64,000 nt of DNA from Eustoma russellianum (Eukaryota > Streptophyta > Magnoliopsida > Gentianales > Gentianaceae): positions 19,936,834 through 20,000,833 of the forward strand of contig AP025040.1 of assembly GCA_036186865.1 (NCBI GenBank), read 5' to 3'. The notes beneath the pieces are model-generated. The model was given only the letters and a program-made list of their open reading frames with translations. It made no database searches and was not told where the DNA came from. Below are positions 43,991 through 56,422 of this stretch, piece after piece. The translations under genes were made by a program, and so were the position numbers. How positions within the stretch are numbered: the stretch's first letter is position 1; every line of letters starts with the position of its first letter.

Positions 43991-46657
43991 ATCATATGAT
44001 ATAAGTCATGGTGATGAAAAATTTAATACGACACATTAAAAGGTTCTAAACCGAAAATTGTCATAACGAGCGAATACCGAAACTTCGCCAACGTGTCACG
44101 CACTTGCCATATATAGATGGCCAGCCCCTACACTTCAAAATGTCCACAAATTTCGTGGCTTACATGATATGTACAGTCATAAAATCATTCCATGTTGGCA
44201 CACACAAATAACCCACATTAAGGCCAAATTGTGGAGATTCCAATTTCAATTTTGTCACATGGTTTAGGCGCCACTTTAATCAGCCTTATGAGCTGAATAT
44301 TAAAGTTTAATTTATGTATATTATGTGTAACATAATATATATAACATGTGCAAAAATTTGGAATTTAATTAGGAAAAAATCGGGTAATCGATAAACATCG
44401 AAAATTCGGTTTTCTACGTACATGACACATGGAATATTTTTGACATGGCATATAACATGTATCTAGACACTTTTTACTTATTTCATACATCTCAAAGTGT
44501 TCTAGAAAATTCAATTAAGGGCTGATTGGAATATACCATGTGTTTATAATTAAATGTGCACTATTTTACAAAGTTTGCAAAAATAAAATTCAGTACATGT
44601 ATAATCTATTATACACGCCTATACCATCATGATGGAGCATATGTGAAGCTTTGTTGGCATCTTGATTGGTCAAGAATAAAGCATACAAAGTTGATGACAT
44701 AAAGAAAGGAGCTACACAAGGTAACATTTCAAACTTATGTCACATTTGTAACACATGCTGAAAATTTAAGCATGTGCATATGGCTGGCCAATTTTTATCC
44801 CTTTATGAGCCATATTTTATTGTCTTGAATAATGTGGATTGATTGGAAGATAATATGGAAGTGTTTTGAATATTCTATGGAAACAAATAAGGTGATATTT
44901 TCAAATATCACACATGATGAAAATTTCAGCATCTGTGGATGTATGTTGGCCGATTTCTAGGCCTCGTTGGTGTCTAATGTTTATTCCATAAATGATAAGA
45001 ATGTCTTGTACTAAATGGTGATTGATTTCTTGTTTAATTTCAAGGATTAAATCAAAGTAAAATTAGCAATATTTTGAATAAAAGGTGAATGTTACACATG
45101 CTGAAATTTCAGCATGTGAAGAGTCTCAATGGCCGATTTTATGCTCTAAATTCAACATATTTGATCTTCAATCTTCAAGGAATTAATTTATACATACATG
45201 GCAATGTTTTTAATATTGTGTGAATATCACACATGCTGAAAATTTCAGCATGTGGAATAAACACATGGCCGATTTTTATGGTGATTAATGTGACAAATTT
45301 GTCCAGCTAATTTTGAGGGATAATCTTGTGACTTATGGCAATAAGTTTATGACTAATTGGCACATGCTTTTTGAGGTGTCATTTCAGATTTATCTAGTCA
45401 TCAAATGATGACAACGTTCATCCAATCAATGAGTGTCAAGTAAGCAAGAGCTTAATGATCATCCAATGAGGAGATGCCAAGTAAGCAAAGACATGTCACA
45501 ATGATGCAATACACTCTTCCAAGGACTTAGAAGATAATTTTCAAGAGAAGAAAAGCATCATAGGGGGGCGGACACAATGTTAAAAAGGGAGGAAGAGAGC
45601 AAAACAAAAACAAGAATAAGTCTTGCAATTTGAAAGATCAAAAACGTGTTCTAGCTTTCTCCTCTACACTCTCTTTTTTTCTTCTCTCTAAAAGCCTATT
45701 GTACTTATATTCATATACTTGAATAGGCTTCATATAGTCCACCACATATTCTTTATCATTGTAAAAGATTGATCAAGGTGTGATCAATCTTGCACTTGCA
45801 AGGTGGTGGTGTTCGTGACAATTGTATTCTCATACAAGGTTTGTAAAGGGTTGGAGTTGATGTGTAACTCCATCAACCCTGTGGTAAGGTGTTCTTTTTG
45901 TTGTGTGTTTAGTGCTAACCAAGGAAGGTGTCCTCGAAGACTGGAGTAGGTTGTTTATAACCGAACCAGTATAAAATTCCTGGTGTCATTTACTTTCAGT
46001 ACTTACTTTTAGTTTCAGCACCGTTTACCGTTTTTAATCACGTTCGTAAAAATAGTAAACGAATTTCAAAAATTACGAACCTTTCCAGAATCATAGCCAT
46101 ACGTCTCAAGGTTCTTTTGGCACAAGTTTCAACCCTTTTGGACAAGTATAAGTCATCCAAACGTCCAAAGTTCTGAGACTAGTACAGTCTGATTTTCAGG
46201 CTTGCAAAGGTTGAGACTTTGATCGTATTTGACTAACTTTCCAAAAGCATTTTTCAAAACTGCTTCAAATCATTTAAATACAACTAATAAGGGGTTAGTC
46301 TTTAAATTTTCAGAGCATTTGGAGTCACGTACAAATAGGAATTAATTTTTCAAATCAGACTACCGTTTCTGGCAGATTTGCGCAATCTGACCACCAACAA
46401 ATTTTCAAGGGGGTAGAGGTTGAATTTTAATCTGAAAGTTTTAGGAGATACTCAGAACATCTGAGGCTAAGTTCTCTCCAACTTTCAGAAGTTTTGAAGG
46501 CCTGCAACCCAGTTTTTAAAACGTTTTAAAACTGGTCCTGAAAACAGAAACTGTTTTCAGAAGTTGAATCCTTGGTTTAAAACTATTTTAAAAACCACAT
46601 TTTTCACACCAACTATTCAACCCCCCCCCCTTCTAGTGGTGCCTTGCAGATCCTGCA
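43991..46657 (+). repeat. LTR-B: LTR of a second Sirevirus-like subfamily (left end unresolved)
   Basis: The right end (CTTCTAGTGGTGCCTTGCAGATCCTGCA) and the R/U5 block (GAAGACTGGAGTAGG, then ACCGAACCAG near 45962) match the S1/S2 LTRs in order but are highly diverged. It contains four long palindromes (44752-45254) and a C-run at 46619-46630. The left border is a guess. It abuts the pol tail of S4, so the interior of its own element seems deleted. Confidence 0.6.
44752..45254. repeat. Four dispersed palindromes, half-site CACATGCTGAAA
   Basis: Copies at 44752-44776, 44911-44935, 45096-45119 (a perfect 24-bp palindrome) and 45230-45254, spaced 134-185 bp. Each is followed within ~30 bp by a GGCCRATTT-type motif (TGGCCGATTTTTAT in the last). 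Confidence 0.9.
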
Positions 46658-46661
46658 CCTA

Positions 46662-46727
46662 AGTCAAGCCACATTCGAATCCTTACGAGATAAGTTAGGA
46701 ACGTTATCCTATGATAATATACCATGA
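46662..46727 (+). pseudogene. pol: S4 pol, C-terminal 21 codons
   Basis: SQATFESLRDKLGTLSYDNI then Pro and TGA, homologous to the S1 pol end. Everything upstream is missing. Confidence 0.85.
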
Positions 46728-46946
46728 TTTTCTCTTTTGCATGATTTGTAAAATAAAAGAAGAGAGGAGAAATCATGATTTTATAAGGGGTAAGTTAAAC
46801 GGAAGAGTATATGTTGAGGGGGAGAACATGTCTAAAAGAGAGCATATGTTGAGGGTGAGGACGTGTCTAAAAACAATTGGTACAATTGATTAGCAAACAA
46901 TTTGTAAAATATTTAACATCATGTAATGTTATTTCGAAAATCATTC

Positions 46947-46959
46947 AAAAGGGGGAGAA
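46947..46959 (+). other. S4 polypurine tract
   Basis: AAAAGGGGGAGAA abuts the LTR start TGTTGAG. Earlier tracts (GAGGGGGAGA near 46815, GAGGGTGAGG near 46851) repeat the multi-PPT pattern. Confidence 0.85.
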
Positions 46960-47085
46960 TGTTGAGAATGTTGTGTTTGAATAATTTTCAAAAGCATGAT
47001 TTTAAGTGTTAAATGCTTAAAAATATCACTTTATATTATAAAAATATCAGAAAGTCGAAACAAAGTTTAAACAAGTGAAAAAATG

Positions 47086-47361
47086 ACATTGATCTCTCAA
47101 GCAGATACACGTGGATCGATCGATGTTGGACAAAATAAAATTAGAATCTTACTGTGAGACGTTGATCTCTCACATGGATCGATCTACGTACGTCAGTCCC
47201 TCACATGGATCGATCAACGTACATCAGCCCCTCACGTGAATCGATCGACATTACACAGAATCAAAAAAACCTTACTATGAGACATGGATCTCTCAACTGG
47301 AGGGACATCGACCGATCGACATATACATCAGTCTCTAAAGATGAGACATGTATCGATCAAC
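47086..47361. repeat. ATCGATCG palindrome array in S4 LTR, diverged
   Basis: The same CTTACTGTGAGAC / GATCTCTCA unit wording as in S2, but with GGATCGATC and CGATCGAC variants and an extra short repeat of CAGTCCCTCACATGGATCGA. It occupies the same position near the U3 start. Confidence 0.85.
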
Positions 47362-48507
47362 TTTGAAAGATTTCTGAAAAATTTCTCCAATATATGACAA
47401 ACTAATAATCATTATTGGTATACACATGAATTTCTTTACATGTAATGAGTTTTTAGAGATTCCATATATTTTTATCATGTTTCGTTAATTGGATTTGATG
47501 TGTTTATGAGTTTATATATGCATGTGTTATATCACGAACTTGCCAGGGAAGTTATTACAACATACCACAAGGGCAAATGAATATTTTTGAGCTTTTTCAG
47601 GGTCATATCACATAGAGAATGTACATATGAATAAAAGTACAAAGTTAGAGTATCTCTACACCTTTTTGACATATTTGGCGATCAAGGGTATTTTGGTCAT
47701 TTTGGTTCTTAAGGGCATTTTAGTCATTTATACAAATTTATTTTATGTGTAATGCTAAAATGGTTTCCCTATAGATATCCCTTATATCATATTTCATATT
47801 ATTTTTGGTGATTCATGGACTTCATATCTATATTCACCATATATGTTATGGTTTTCGATTTTCTCGGGTGTCTTACATTGTGGCATTTATTTCGTCACAA
47901 TATATGATCATCATGGTGTTATCATACACATATTTTGGGACTTTTCTCTTATTATTTTTGGATAGATATTGATCAAAAGGCTGAGAAACAATTAGCCACA
48001 CTTGAAGGAGAAAAAAGGAGAAGCAGTTTTGATACTTGGTGATATTTACTATGCAGCTGGTCCTCACTATTATCCAGCCATTATTTTCTAATTTTCTACT
48101 CATTTTTCCATATTAAAGATGTTCATATATGTATATGTGAGGTGGACAAATTATACTTTTACGTACGAGTAAGACTACACCACATGGACCAACCAAAAGA
48201 CTCCTACATGACATGTTGGCAAGGAGTTGCATACTTGGCACCTAAGGTGGCATTAATTTTTGTTTTGGAATCTAAAGACCATCCGATTTGCTCAGTACAT
48301 GTCTCAACCAAGTTGTTGAAGAGGTTGAGAAGATGGTAGAAGAAGAGTGGTCATCCAAACCACTTAAAATTTTTAGAAAATTTCTGTAGAAATTTCAGCA
48401 CTTGACATGGACCGATCATGCTTCTTGAAAGTGACAACTAAGCAAGTGAGATTGATGATATGGTAGGTGACATGTAGGCATTTTAATCTACAAGGGGCTG
48501 CTCACAC

Positions 48508-48517
48508 CTATAAATAG
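48508..48517 (+). promoter_or_regulatory. TATA box of the S4 LTR
   Basis: CTATAAATAG, preceded by GCTCACAC. Plus-strand orientation matches the element. Confidence 0.7.
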
Positions 48518-48562
48518 AAGAGGAGTTGAAGAAGGAAGACACACACTTCAAGCTATTTTCTT

Positions 48563-48629
48563 TCTTTCTTCTTCTTCTTCTTCTTCTTCTTCTTCTTCTT
48601 CTTCTTCTTCTTCTTCTTCTTCTTCTTCT
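48563..48629. repeat. (TTC)n microsatellite in S4 LTR
   Basis: About 20 tandem TTC units, 50-120 bp downstream of the TATA box, so it would lie in the 5' leader of a transcript. Confidence 0.97.
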
Positions 48630-49626
48630 CTCTTTTACTCTATATTTGCAACTGAGGCTATAGACACGTGTGTTGTTATTGTCCTGCATATACACCTCTT
48701 ATACTCATAAAAGTTGTAATTGATTAGTTATTCTATAAGGCTACATCAATAGGTGATGAGGTGATTACATTTTTGTGTTGTAAAGGTATTGTGATCAAGT
48801 TTTGATTAGGGTTGGAGTATAACCCAAGAATCAAGTACTTTGAAAGTTGTAAGGTTTTTGATACCATAGTGAAAATCCAAGAAAATGTGTTCTTTGAAAC
48901 TGAAGTAGGTCACATTGGTTGAACCCGGATAAATTCTTGGTATTCTTGTCTTCTTTACTTTTCTTCCGTTTTTCACAGTTTCGGCACTGAACTTCAAAAA
49001 TCCGAATAGAAAACCGTTCTCAAAGATTCTAACTTTTGGTGTCAACCAACTTCAAATAATTAGCATTCATTTTGAATAACAATCACTTGATTTGAGTAAA
49101 GAAAAGTTAGTCAAACAGTTGTTGCAAGTTAGTTGCACAAATCTTACAACAAAACTGACATGTCTTCAAATTTTTGTAATTTTGTATTATTTGGCTAGGA
49201 TAATTAGTCAAAGATTTTTGGGAACATAAACTAGACTTCCTAATCTTTTTTTTGACATAAAGAATACAAATTTCGAATAAGGATACAAGAAGTTATAGCT
49301 CTTTAAAGTTGGATAACATTTCTGTTCTGTTCTAAAAAACCTGTGCAACTTAAAGCTTTTACTTTGTCGAAGAGTCAAACGACTTTAGATTTTTCTCAAA
49401 TTTTTACATAAGTTACAAAACATCTTGAAGTTTATTTATGCAAAGTTTTGTGATTTTTGGAGTTTTGTACTGAGAATTTCATCATTTTGAAAAATGGGTA
49501 CAGTTTCTGAAAATTTACAGAATCAGTTTTGAGGGAAGTATTGAAAAGAATTTTTGATAGTATAATTTCCGCAAACCGCTATTCACCTCATCTAGTGGTG
49601 TTTGTTGCATGTGTTAGGGTCTAACA

Positions 49627-50686
49627 GAGAGGTCAACAGAAACATAGCAAGTAGGAAAAAGATGATTACAACAAGTATATTTTAGATGATTAAAAATAGT
49701 ATATTCTTTTTCTCATAGTCAAGTATGTATTTTTAAGTCTCTATTTTCTTCATAATCAATAATTTATGATTCAAACGGATTTTTTGCCTTTTGGAAATTT
49801 TTTTATCTGGTAGTCACGAACTTTTATTGGTAACCATCTAATCTAAACAATGTAGCAGTGAAACACGTCTCTGGTAAAAACTGTTTGTCTTAATAATTTA
49901 CAAAAATTAATGTCCTCAAGTTTTCGTTATTTCTGAATTAAAGCGTTCAAACCTACCAATTGACCCCATCTAAAATCCTCTTATAGTTGGGAATTGATCA
50001 TGGATTTTTGTTCTTTTCGCTAAAGAAAAGGTTAAGTGGGGGAAAATAAGAGACCTCACCTCCATAAACCCCGTAACATTTTGAAAAAGAAACCACTGTT
50101 GGTTTCCTTTCGATAAATCAAACTATATCTTTCCCATAATTTTATAAATAAAACTATTAAAAATGTACCATCCGTTTTTGTATAATTCATCTGTATCTTA
50201 TATGTGTAAAGTTTTTAAGCAAGTAAAAGAAATGTCGTTTAATTAGAGCATTCAATGTGTGTCTAGTGTTGCCTCTGTCAAAGGTAACTTGTTTCTGGTC
50301 TGTAAGGAGTTTTTATGAGTTGGTTTAATGTCATGGGTGAGATTGGAAGTGGAAGTAATGATCTTCAATATCATTGCAGTTCGAGTTATTGTTCGAATTA
50401 TATCTCCTCTCTATGTATGGCTAGCAAAACTGGAAAAAAATAAAATAGAGAAGTTATGAGTGGACCACAAAACGGTGAACTACAAAAAATATTGCCCTTT
50501 TTAGTTGAAAAAGTGTGAAGAGATATGATTAGATATGTTTGGATGTGACCTCTTTATATTCTCATTTATCTTCTCATTAGGTACATATTGTATTTGTAAT
50601 ATCACTATTATCACTAAATTGACTGTGTTTCTTATATTGTGAAGTAGCAGTTGATCGACACAGCTTCATGTAATTTTCATTATGGG
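49627..50686. other. Unassigned AT-rich sequence
   Basis: No ORF or domain I can support. It starts with GAGAG, which could be the right TSD of S4, but the left partner is lost. The right part is probably the LTR of copia element W (its end is at 50876). Confidence 0.45.
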
Positions 50687-50804
50687 TCATCGAGAAACAA
50701 CCTCTGTGTGTTTCTAACACATGAGTACGGTTGCGTACATCCGACCCCCATACTCCGCCATAGACAGAGTCTTTAAGTCAATAGAATAATGTTGTTGTTG
50801 TATT
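50687..50804 (+). mobile_element. SINE-like 3' fragment
   Basis: The sequence has the order known from Solanaceae/eudicot tRNA-derived SINE bodies: GAAACAACCTCT, then GCGTACA, CGACCCCCATACTCC, and a terminal (TTG)n. The tRNA-related head with A and B boxes is not evident, so it is a 5'-truncated copy. Confidence 0.6.
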
Positions 50805-50876
50805 GTTTTTATATTATCAGTAAGGAGTGTATATTGTATAAAATATTGATGAAAAAAGTTTGCATTCAACGAAACA

Positions 50877-50888
50877 TGGTAATAGAGC
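50877..50888 (+). other. Primer-binding site of copia element W
   Basis: TGGTAATAGAGC, a decayed TGGTATCAGAGC, directly follows a CA end (GAAACA at 50871-50876) that closes an LTR. Confidence 0.7.
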
Positions 50889-51084
50889 AAGATTAGGACT
50901 CAAAATTTCTCATCAATGTCTTTGTACCTCTCCTGGCCGAACGGCAAAACCAAAGAAACCAGCACCTCAGTCGTGCAGAAAAAATCAAGCCAAACAACCC
51001 ACAACCTGATCATCCCCAAATCAGCCAAACGATCCGAGACCATCAAATAATCCCACCAGTCTACCTGGCAAACCAAAAATCACA

Positions 51085-52060
51085 ATGTCAACGAGTGAAA
51101 ATCTAGAAAACAAACCAAATCGCCCCCCTATTCGATGAATTAACTCTTCAATAAGCTAGCTCGATAAGAAATAGCCTTGGAACAAAAAATACACAAACTC
51201 CAAAAACTTCTCTTAAATAAAGTTCAGTGGCGATAATTACACTCTATGGGTCTCCATGATTCACATGGCAGTTGGGGGATGAGGGTGTAGTTGTTGCGTA
51301 AATGGAGTACCTCCACCCCAGCCAACAATTGTACCAGCATATGAACGATGGTGGTGGAATGACCAATGCGTATTCATTTGGCCTATTCAGAACATAGACA
51401 CGTTGCTAGTCAACAACGTCGCATAGTATCCAACCGCGTAAGCCCTTTAAGATGGACTCGCAGTAAATTACGGGTCAAAGACAGACTCATTGCAAATTTT
51501 CGATCTTCATAAGAAGGTGAACTCGATCCGACAAAACGTAGACACTCTAGAAGAGTATTAGAATAAGCTTTAAACAGCGTGGATGACAATTGATCAGAAA
51601 GGCCCAAATCATTTAAAGGATCTGGAGTATATTGCAATCTAAAACACGAATATTGAGGAGCAATTGTTATTTCAATTTTTAATCACTGCAAGGGACAAGT
51701 TAGAGGCAGTGAAGAGAGGTCTTGAAGAATGAGCCACTAACTACGAAGGAAGGCGTATGCGCCGTAATTCGAAGAGCGAAGAATCGAATAACAATTCTAA
51801 AAACTAACCCCTCAGCTGAATTAGATGCATCATCAGGGTCGGATTGGGGTTCTGAAATAGAGGGGAAATCAAAAGGAAACCATTTTCGGCTACAGAGCCT
51901 TAGACCCGCTCAGGCACGCCATCACCGCAGGTCTCCGACAAGGAGGATAAGACCAAACTCAGTTGCTGTTGTTGAAGGAAGAAGCACACTAGCGAGAACT
52001 ATTTTCCGATACCGGGCTATCTCGAGTGGTTGGAATAACTCTAATTTATGATGAAATTGA
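51085..52060 (+). pseudogene. gag: Copia element W: gag fragment
   Basis: Starting at an ATG at 51085, broken frames spell a copia gag. IKFSGDNYTLW, a WWWNDQ block, IQNIDTLLVNNVA, LAVNYGSKTDSLQIFDLHKK, NVDTLEEY, QLLFQFL and EGVCAVIRRAKNR are readable. A Ser-rich and Arg/Pro-rich hinge (51830-51950) follows, then a decayed zinc-knuckle/GYPEWW-like end (about 51990-52040). At least six stops or shifts. No protease or pol follows; the element is cut at 52112 by Gypsy-like LTR sequence. Confidence 0.85.
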
Positions 52061-52111
52061 ACGGAAGAGGGGAGGGGAACTATTGCCATGGGCATCCCGC
52101 AGACCGCCTGT

Positions 52112-53801
52112 TGTAACCTGTCCCGAGCCCTAGTACTCGAAACGGTTCACCTGTCATATTCTGTTACGAGAAATACAAGGCATCTATAACACTCAAATAC
52201 ACGTCAGTAAAGTGATGTAAAATGATGTCAGTGGAAGTCATAAAATTAAAATCCTCAAAATAATTAGCATTATTAATATAAATGTCTAGCCAAATCCCAA
52301 TCCAATACAAAATCATAACTACAATCTAACTTTAATCCACAACAGAAACCTCAAATCCATAATGTAAATGTCTCAACAAGAATACATCAATAATTCTTCT
52401 CAGCAATCCTCGGTCATCAGTAACCCCACTCCGAATCATCATCTACAAACTTTAAGTCGTATCCTCATTATCTGTAAAACGACATTAAAGTAGAGTGTGA
52501 GCAAGAAAACATCGCTCAGCAAGTAACCCTCATGTATCCACTATGAGATCATGCACGGGAAAACAAGTGTAAATATTTAAATAAACAATACAGAACATAT
52601 CGAGTTTCTCGTTTACAAATAAAATTACCATAATACCCTTTACATTCAAATTTTCATTAAAGTCAAACAAATCCAATCGTTCACACAATATCCAATAAGA
52701 AGTTAGTCACAATCAAAATCCAATGATGCAATTAGCCAAATCAATGAATGCAAGTCAAAGTCAAAGTCCGAAATCAAATTGTATTTTCCAGACCTAAATT
52801 TGGTTACAAACTGGTACCAAATGCAATATCCAAATCCGAGTCCAACGCGGTGCCAAATCCAAATTTCCTAAACCAAATTAAATGCAATGACTATAGCACT
52901 TCCTCACAAGTGACTTATACCATAAGACTTATGAATTGATCACCCCAATAGTCAATATGCCCAGAAACTCTAGTGAAATAGCCAATATGCCCTCTCACTC
53001 TGTCCCAGACTAAGTAGTTACGCACGGGCGCTTTGTTTGTTTGGTACCAATCTAACTTATTAATATATTTCTATTGTAAGGGTGAATTCCAAAATATGAG
53101 ATGCACGATTTCCAAAAAAAATTCCAAAGTCAAACTTCTCCGAATTCCAAATATTTTTCAAATACCAACTATTTTCCCAATGCCAAATATTTTTCAAATT
53201 CCAAATATCAAATGACCAAATAATTTCCAACATCCAAACACAATTATTCAAAATACGTAACACGAATATACCAAATCCAAATAATTCCTATCTCCCGTGT
53301 ATTTATATACATATATATGCCACGTCCATATATGTGCATATGCATGTATATACATACACGTACATCCCTTGGCCTCTCTTTTCTCCCAATCCACTGCCTA
53401 ACTCACCTCCCCTTGCCCCCAACACCCTCGGCCCCTTCTCTTCCCCCCTCCACCAGAACCGCCTCCCCCACCCCACTCCCTTGGCCAGCCCCTCTCCCAT
53501 CTCCTCAAAACTCTAATTTCACTCATCCCACTTCATACCCCTCGGCCTCCCTCCAAAATTCACACAACCCATATTTTCTCACATCAAATACCATAGGAAG
53601 CAAGTATAATTTATGCCTAAAACACTACACTAGTGCACGTGCTACCACGTGCCTCATGCGTCGCAATGTCACTGCCGCCTTCCACCAGAATTTAGCTTAT
53701 ACCAATCCGAACCTTATTCCACCATCAAATCATACTAAATCTAAAATTTCTAGCATATCAAATTCGTCCAAATCCAAACAAAATCCCAAATTTGTATCAT
53801 A
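52112..53801 (-). repeat. Diverged Gypsy-like LTR fragment (relative of 6828-8643)
   Basis: Starts TGTAACCTGTCCCGAGCC and follows the Gypsy-like LTR order: ATACAAGGCATCT, GTGTGAGCAAGAAAACATCG, CTCAGCAAGTAACC, GAGATCATGCA, then a C-rich block at 53390-53520. It ends where S3 begins; the usual ATATAACA terminus is absent, so S3 either inserted in or truncated it. Confidence 0.7.
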
Positions 53802-54885
53802 TGTTCGACCGTAACATCTGAAATAAACACCACTAGAGGGGGGATGAATAGTGGCTAGCAGAAATTACACTACTACCCTTAAAATATTCCCTCAAAACAG
53901 AATCTGAGACCTAATCAGATTCAGTACCCGTTTTTGAAAAATTCTAAAGTCATTATACACAACTTCAAAAATTATGGAAATTCTTAGAAATCAATTTCAA
54001 GGTCTTGACTATACTATATCCAAAAAAAGCTAAAAATAAAATCATTGGCCCTTCAAATAAATAATAAGATTCAGATGGTCAATCTTGACAGTATTGTACA
54101 GAAAGTTGCTGAACTTTGAAAATCTATATCTCTTTAATAACTCAACCACAAAGGCTGATATTTATGTCAAAATACTCCTTAGGATATCTAGTTTAAGTTT
54201 CCAAAAGACTCTAACCTGAAAATGTGCTTGATAAAATCAGATTGCAAGTTTTCTTGAAACTGGTCATATTGCTGCCAGAATGAAATAGGTATCTTTTCAA
54301 GATTGAATAACTAACTTTCATTTCCTCCAATCAAGTGATTCCTGTTGCAAATGAAAGCTAACAGTATGAAGTATAACTCCACCAAACATCACGAATTTTG
54401 AAAGTGTTTTGTTATTTTTCCAAGTCATGTGAACTTGGGTGAAAAATGAAGCGAAAAACAGAGAGAATACAGAAAAGAAGAAGCAAGACATGAACACCAA
54501 GAATTTATACTGGTTCGGTCAATGTGATCTACTCTAGTCCCAAGGAATACTTTTGCTTGGATTTTACTATGAATCGATCACTAATACAATAAGAACCAAG
54601 CTTGATCCTTGGGTTATACACCAACCCTAATAAAGACTTGGCCAAACTCCTCTAAGCAACTTTAGTTGCAACACCTCAAACAACTATTAATGTAGCCTTA
54701 TAAAATTGGCTAATAAATCTTACAAAATATGAAACAAGAGATGTATAGTGTAGCTTCACAACAAATTTCAAAGGAACATCTTAGCTACACAAAGTATGAA
54801 CAAGAAATAAGAGAAGTGAGAATAGCAAGATAATGATCTTCAAGTTTGCTTTCAAGTGTGTGTCTTCTCTTCTTCATCTTGCCTC

Positions 54886-54894
54886 CTATTTATA
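54886..54894 (-). promoter_or_regulatory. TATA box of the S3 LTR
   Basis: CTATTTATA, minus-strand TATAAATAG. Confidence 0.65.
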
Positions 54895-56055
54895 GTGTGA
54901 AATGTGCCTTGAAGATAAGAATGCCAATATGTCAATATCTTCATCATCAAAGCTTAAATGTCTTCACTTTATTGGATGACCACCTAAACATCTTGTACAC
55001 TTGGCAACTTCAAGCAACATAATTGGTCCACCATTGCACTTATAATGGCCGGTTTTTATCATCTCAAAAATGACATGAAATTTTTTGCAAAATCAAGATA
55101 ACATGGAACGCATATTCCATCAAGATTGCCCCAACTTCTTGGCACAAGAATAGGATAAGTGATGGCTGCAATGTTTGAACAAAATCAGCTCCAAATTCAG
55201 CCATGTGACTGTTGGTTTCAAATGAAATTTCCAAGTTGGCAACTTTTGTCAACTAGCTTGTATTTGGTTGGTCCAAGTGGCATAATCTCATACATTTGTC
55301 ACAAAATGAATGAAACACCTTTGACACATGCATATACATGTTTTTGAGACAAATAAATATGTACAACTTCATGTTTTATGAAGAGAAATAAGTAGATAAA
55401 GTTGACAAGACTTTGTCAACATATAGTTCAAAATTTCTACATTTTTCTCCTTGTAAGTTGTGGTCAATTTTGTACCAATAATGCTCTCAAATTCTATGCA
55501 AAATGATGAATGAGAACCTCCAAGAAAATATATAAAAATGTCTTCAAGATTAAAATAGAATGTGACATCGAAAACCGTCATATATCCTGCCGATGTCGAT
55601 AATATCACCAAATAAAGAATGAAAAAGTTAACCATGATATAATATTCAAAAAAACCATAAATGAGCTCCATAATAAAGATAATATCCAACTCAAGTGCTG
55701 TTCTTGAGTAAAATGACCAAACTGCCTTGGGGATAAAATGATGAAAATACCCCTGGTGATAGAAAACTCCAAAATAACCCTGGTGGTCAAAAATAAATAT
55801 AATAAAACCTTCATAGTGATAAATAAGATACAAATGAGTCCTTTTACGATTTTCCCGTGTCAAGTACCTACAAGAACTTAAAATACCACTTTTGCAATTT
55901 TTGGTAAGTTTTAAAAACTTCAAAGGCATATTAGTTACAAGACATAGTAATATTCAACAAAAACCAAGTAATAAAGTCACAATAAACATATGTGAAACAT
56001 ATGCAATGAAAAAAATCATTTTATCATATTTTAAAAAAATTTCAAGAAACACTAG

Positions 56056-56307
56056 ACATCGATCGATCGAAGTGCCTCTACTTAAGAGATCGATGTCTCA
56101 CAGTAAGGTATTGATTTTGAATCTGACTTACATCGATCGACCGATGTAAGGGATCGATGTGTACATCGATCAATCGATGTATCTCAAGTTTAGAGATCGA
56201 TGTCTCACAACAAGGTTTTGGTTTTATCCTGCCTTATTTCGATCGATCGATTGAGTGATGTACATACATCGATCAATCGATGTATCCCAACCTGAGAGAT
56301 CGACGTC
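56056..56307. repeat. ATCGATCG palindrome array in S3 LTR
   Basis: Reverse-oriented units with GAGATCGATGTCTCACA and CATCGATCGATCGA-type palindromes. It lies ~115-370 bp from the LTR end, the same place as in S2. Confidence 0.88.
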
Positions 56308-56422
56308 ATTTTTCTTCACTTATTCAAATTTTTAGCCTCTATAACATCATGTGTGATATTTTCTTAAGTATTTGATACTTAAAATCATGACTTTGAAAAT
56401 GATCCAAACATATTTCTCAACA

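Larger units (their letters stand above)
46658..49626 (+). mobile_element. Sirevirus-like element S4, 3' end only
   Basis: Only the last pol codons, the 3' UTR with PPTs and the 3' LTR survive. The left side joins LTR-B directly, so gag, most of pol and its 5' LTR are gone. LTR 46960-49626 is the most diverged of this family in the window. Confidence 0.85.
46960..49626 (+). repeat. S4 3' LTR
   Basis: A 2667-bp LTR from TGTTGAGAATG to AGGGTCTAACA. It has an ATCGATCG-type array, an intact TATA box, a TTC microsatellite and the R/U5 block. Confidence 0.88.
53802..56422 (-). repeat. S3 3' LTR
   Basis: A 2621-bp LTR from TGTTCGACCG to ATTTCTCAACA (plus-strand view). It has an inverted TATA (54886-54894) and the ATCGATCG array (56056-56307). 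Flanking base pattern ATCAT (53797-53801) would be the TSD but its partner is lost. Confidence 0.92.

Noticed and set aside
48483..48695. Minus-strand ORF with a run of about 20 Arg codons
   Set aside because: It is the antisense of the (TTC)n microsatellite in the S4 LTR.
53317..53814. 165-codon ORF at the end of the diverged Gypsy-like LTR
   Set aside because: It covers the C-rich block homologous to the non-coding block of the other LTRs and runs into the S3 LTR, so it cannot be an old coding unit.
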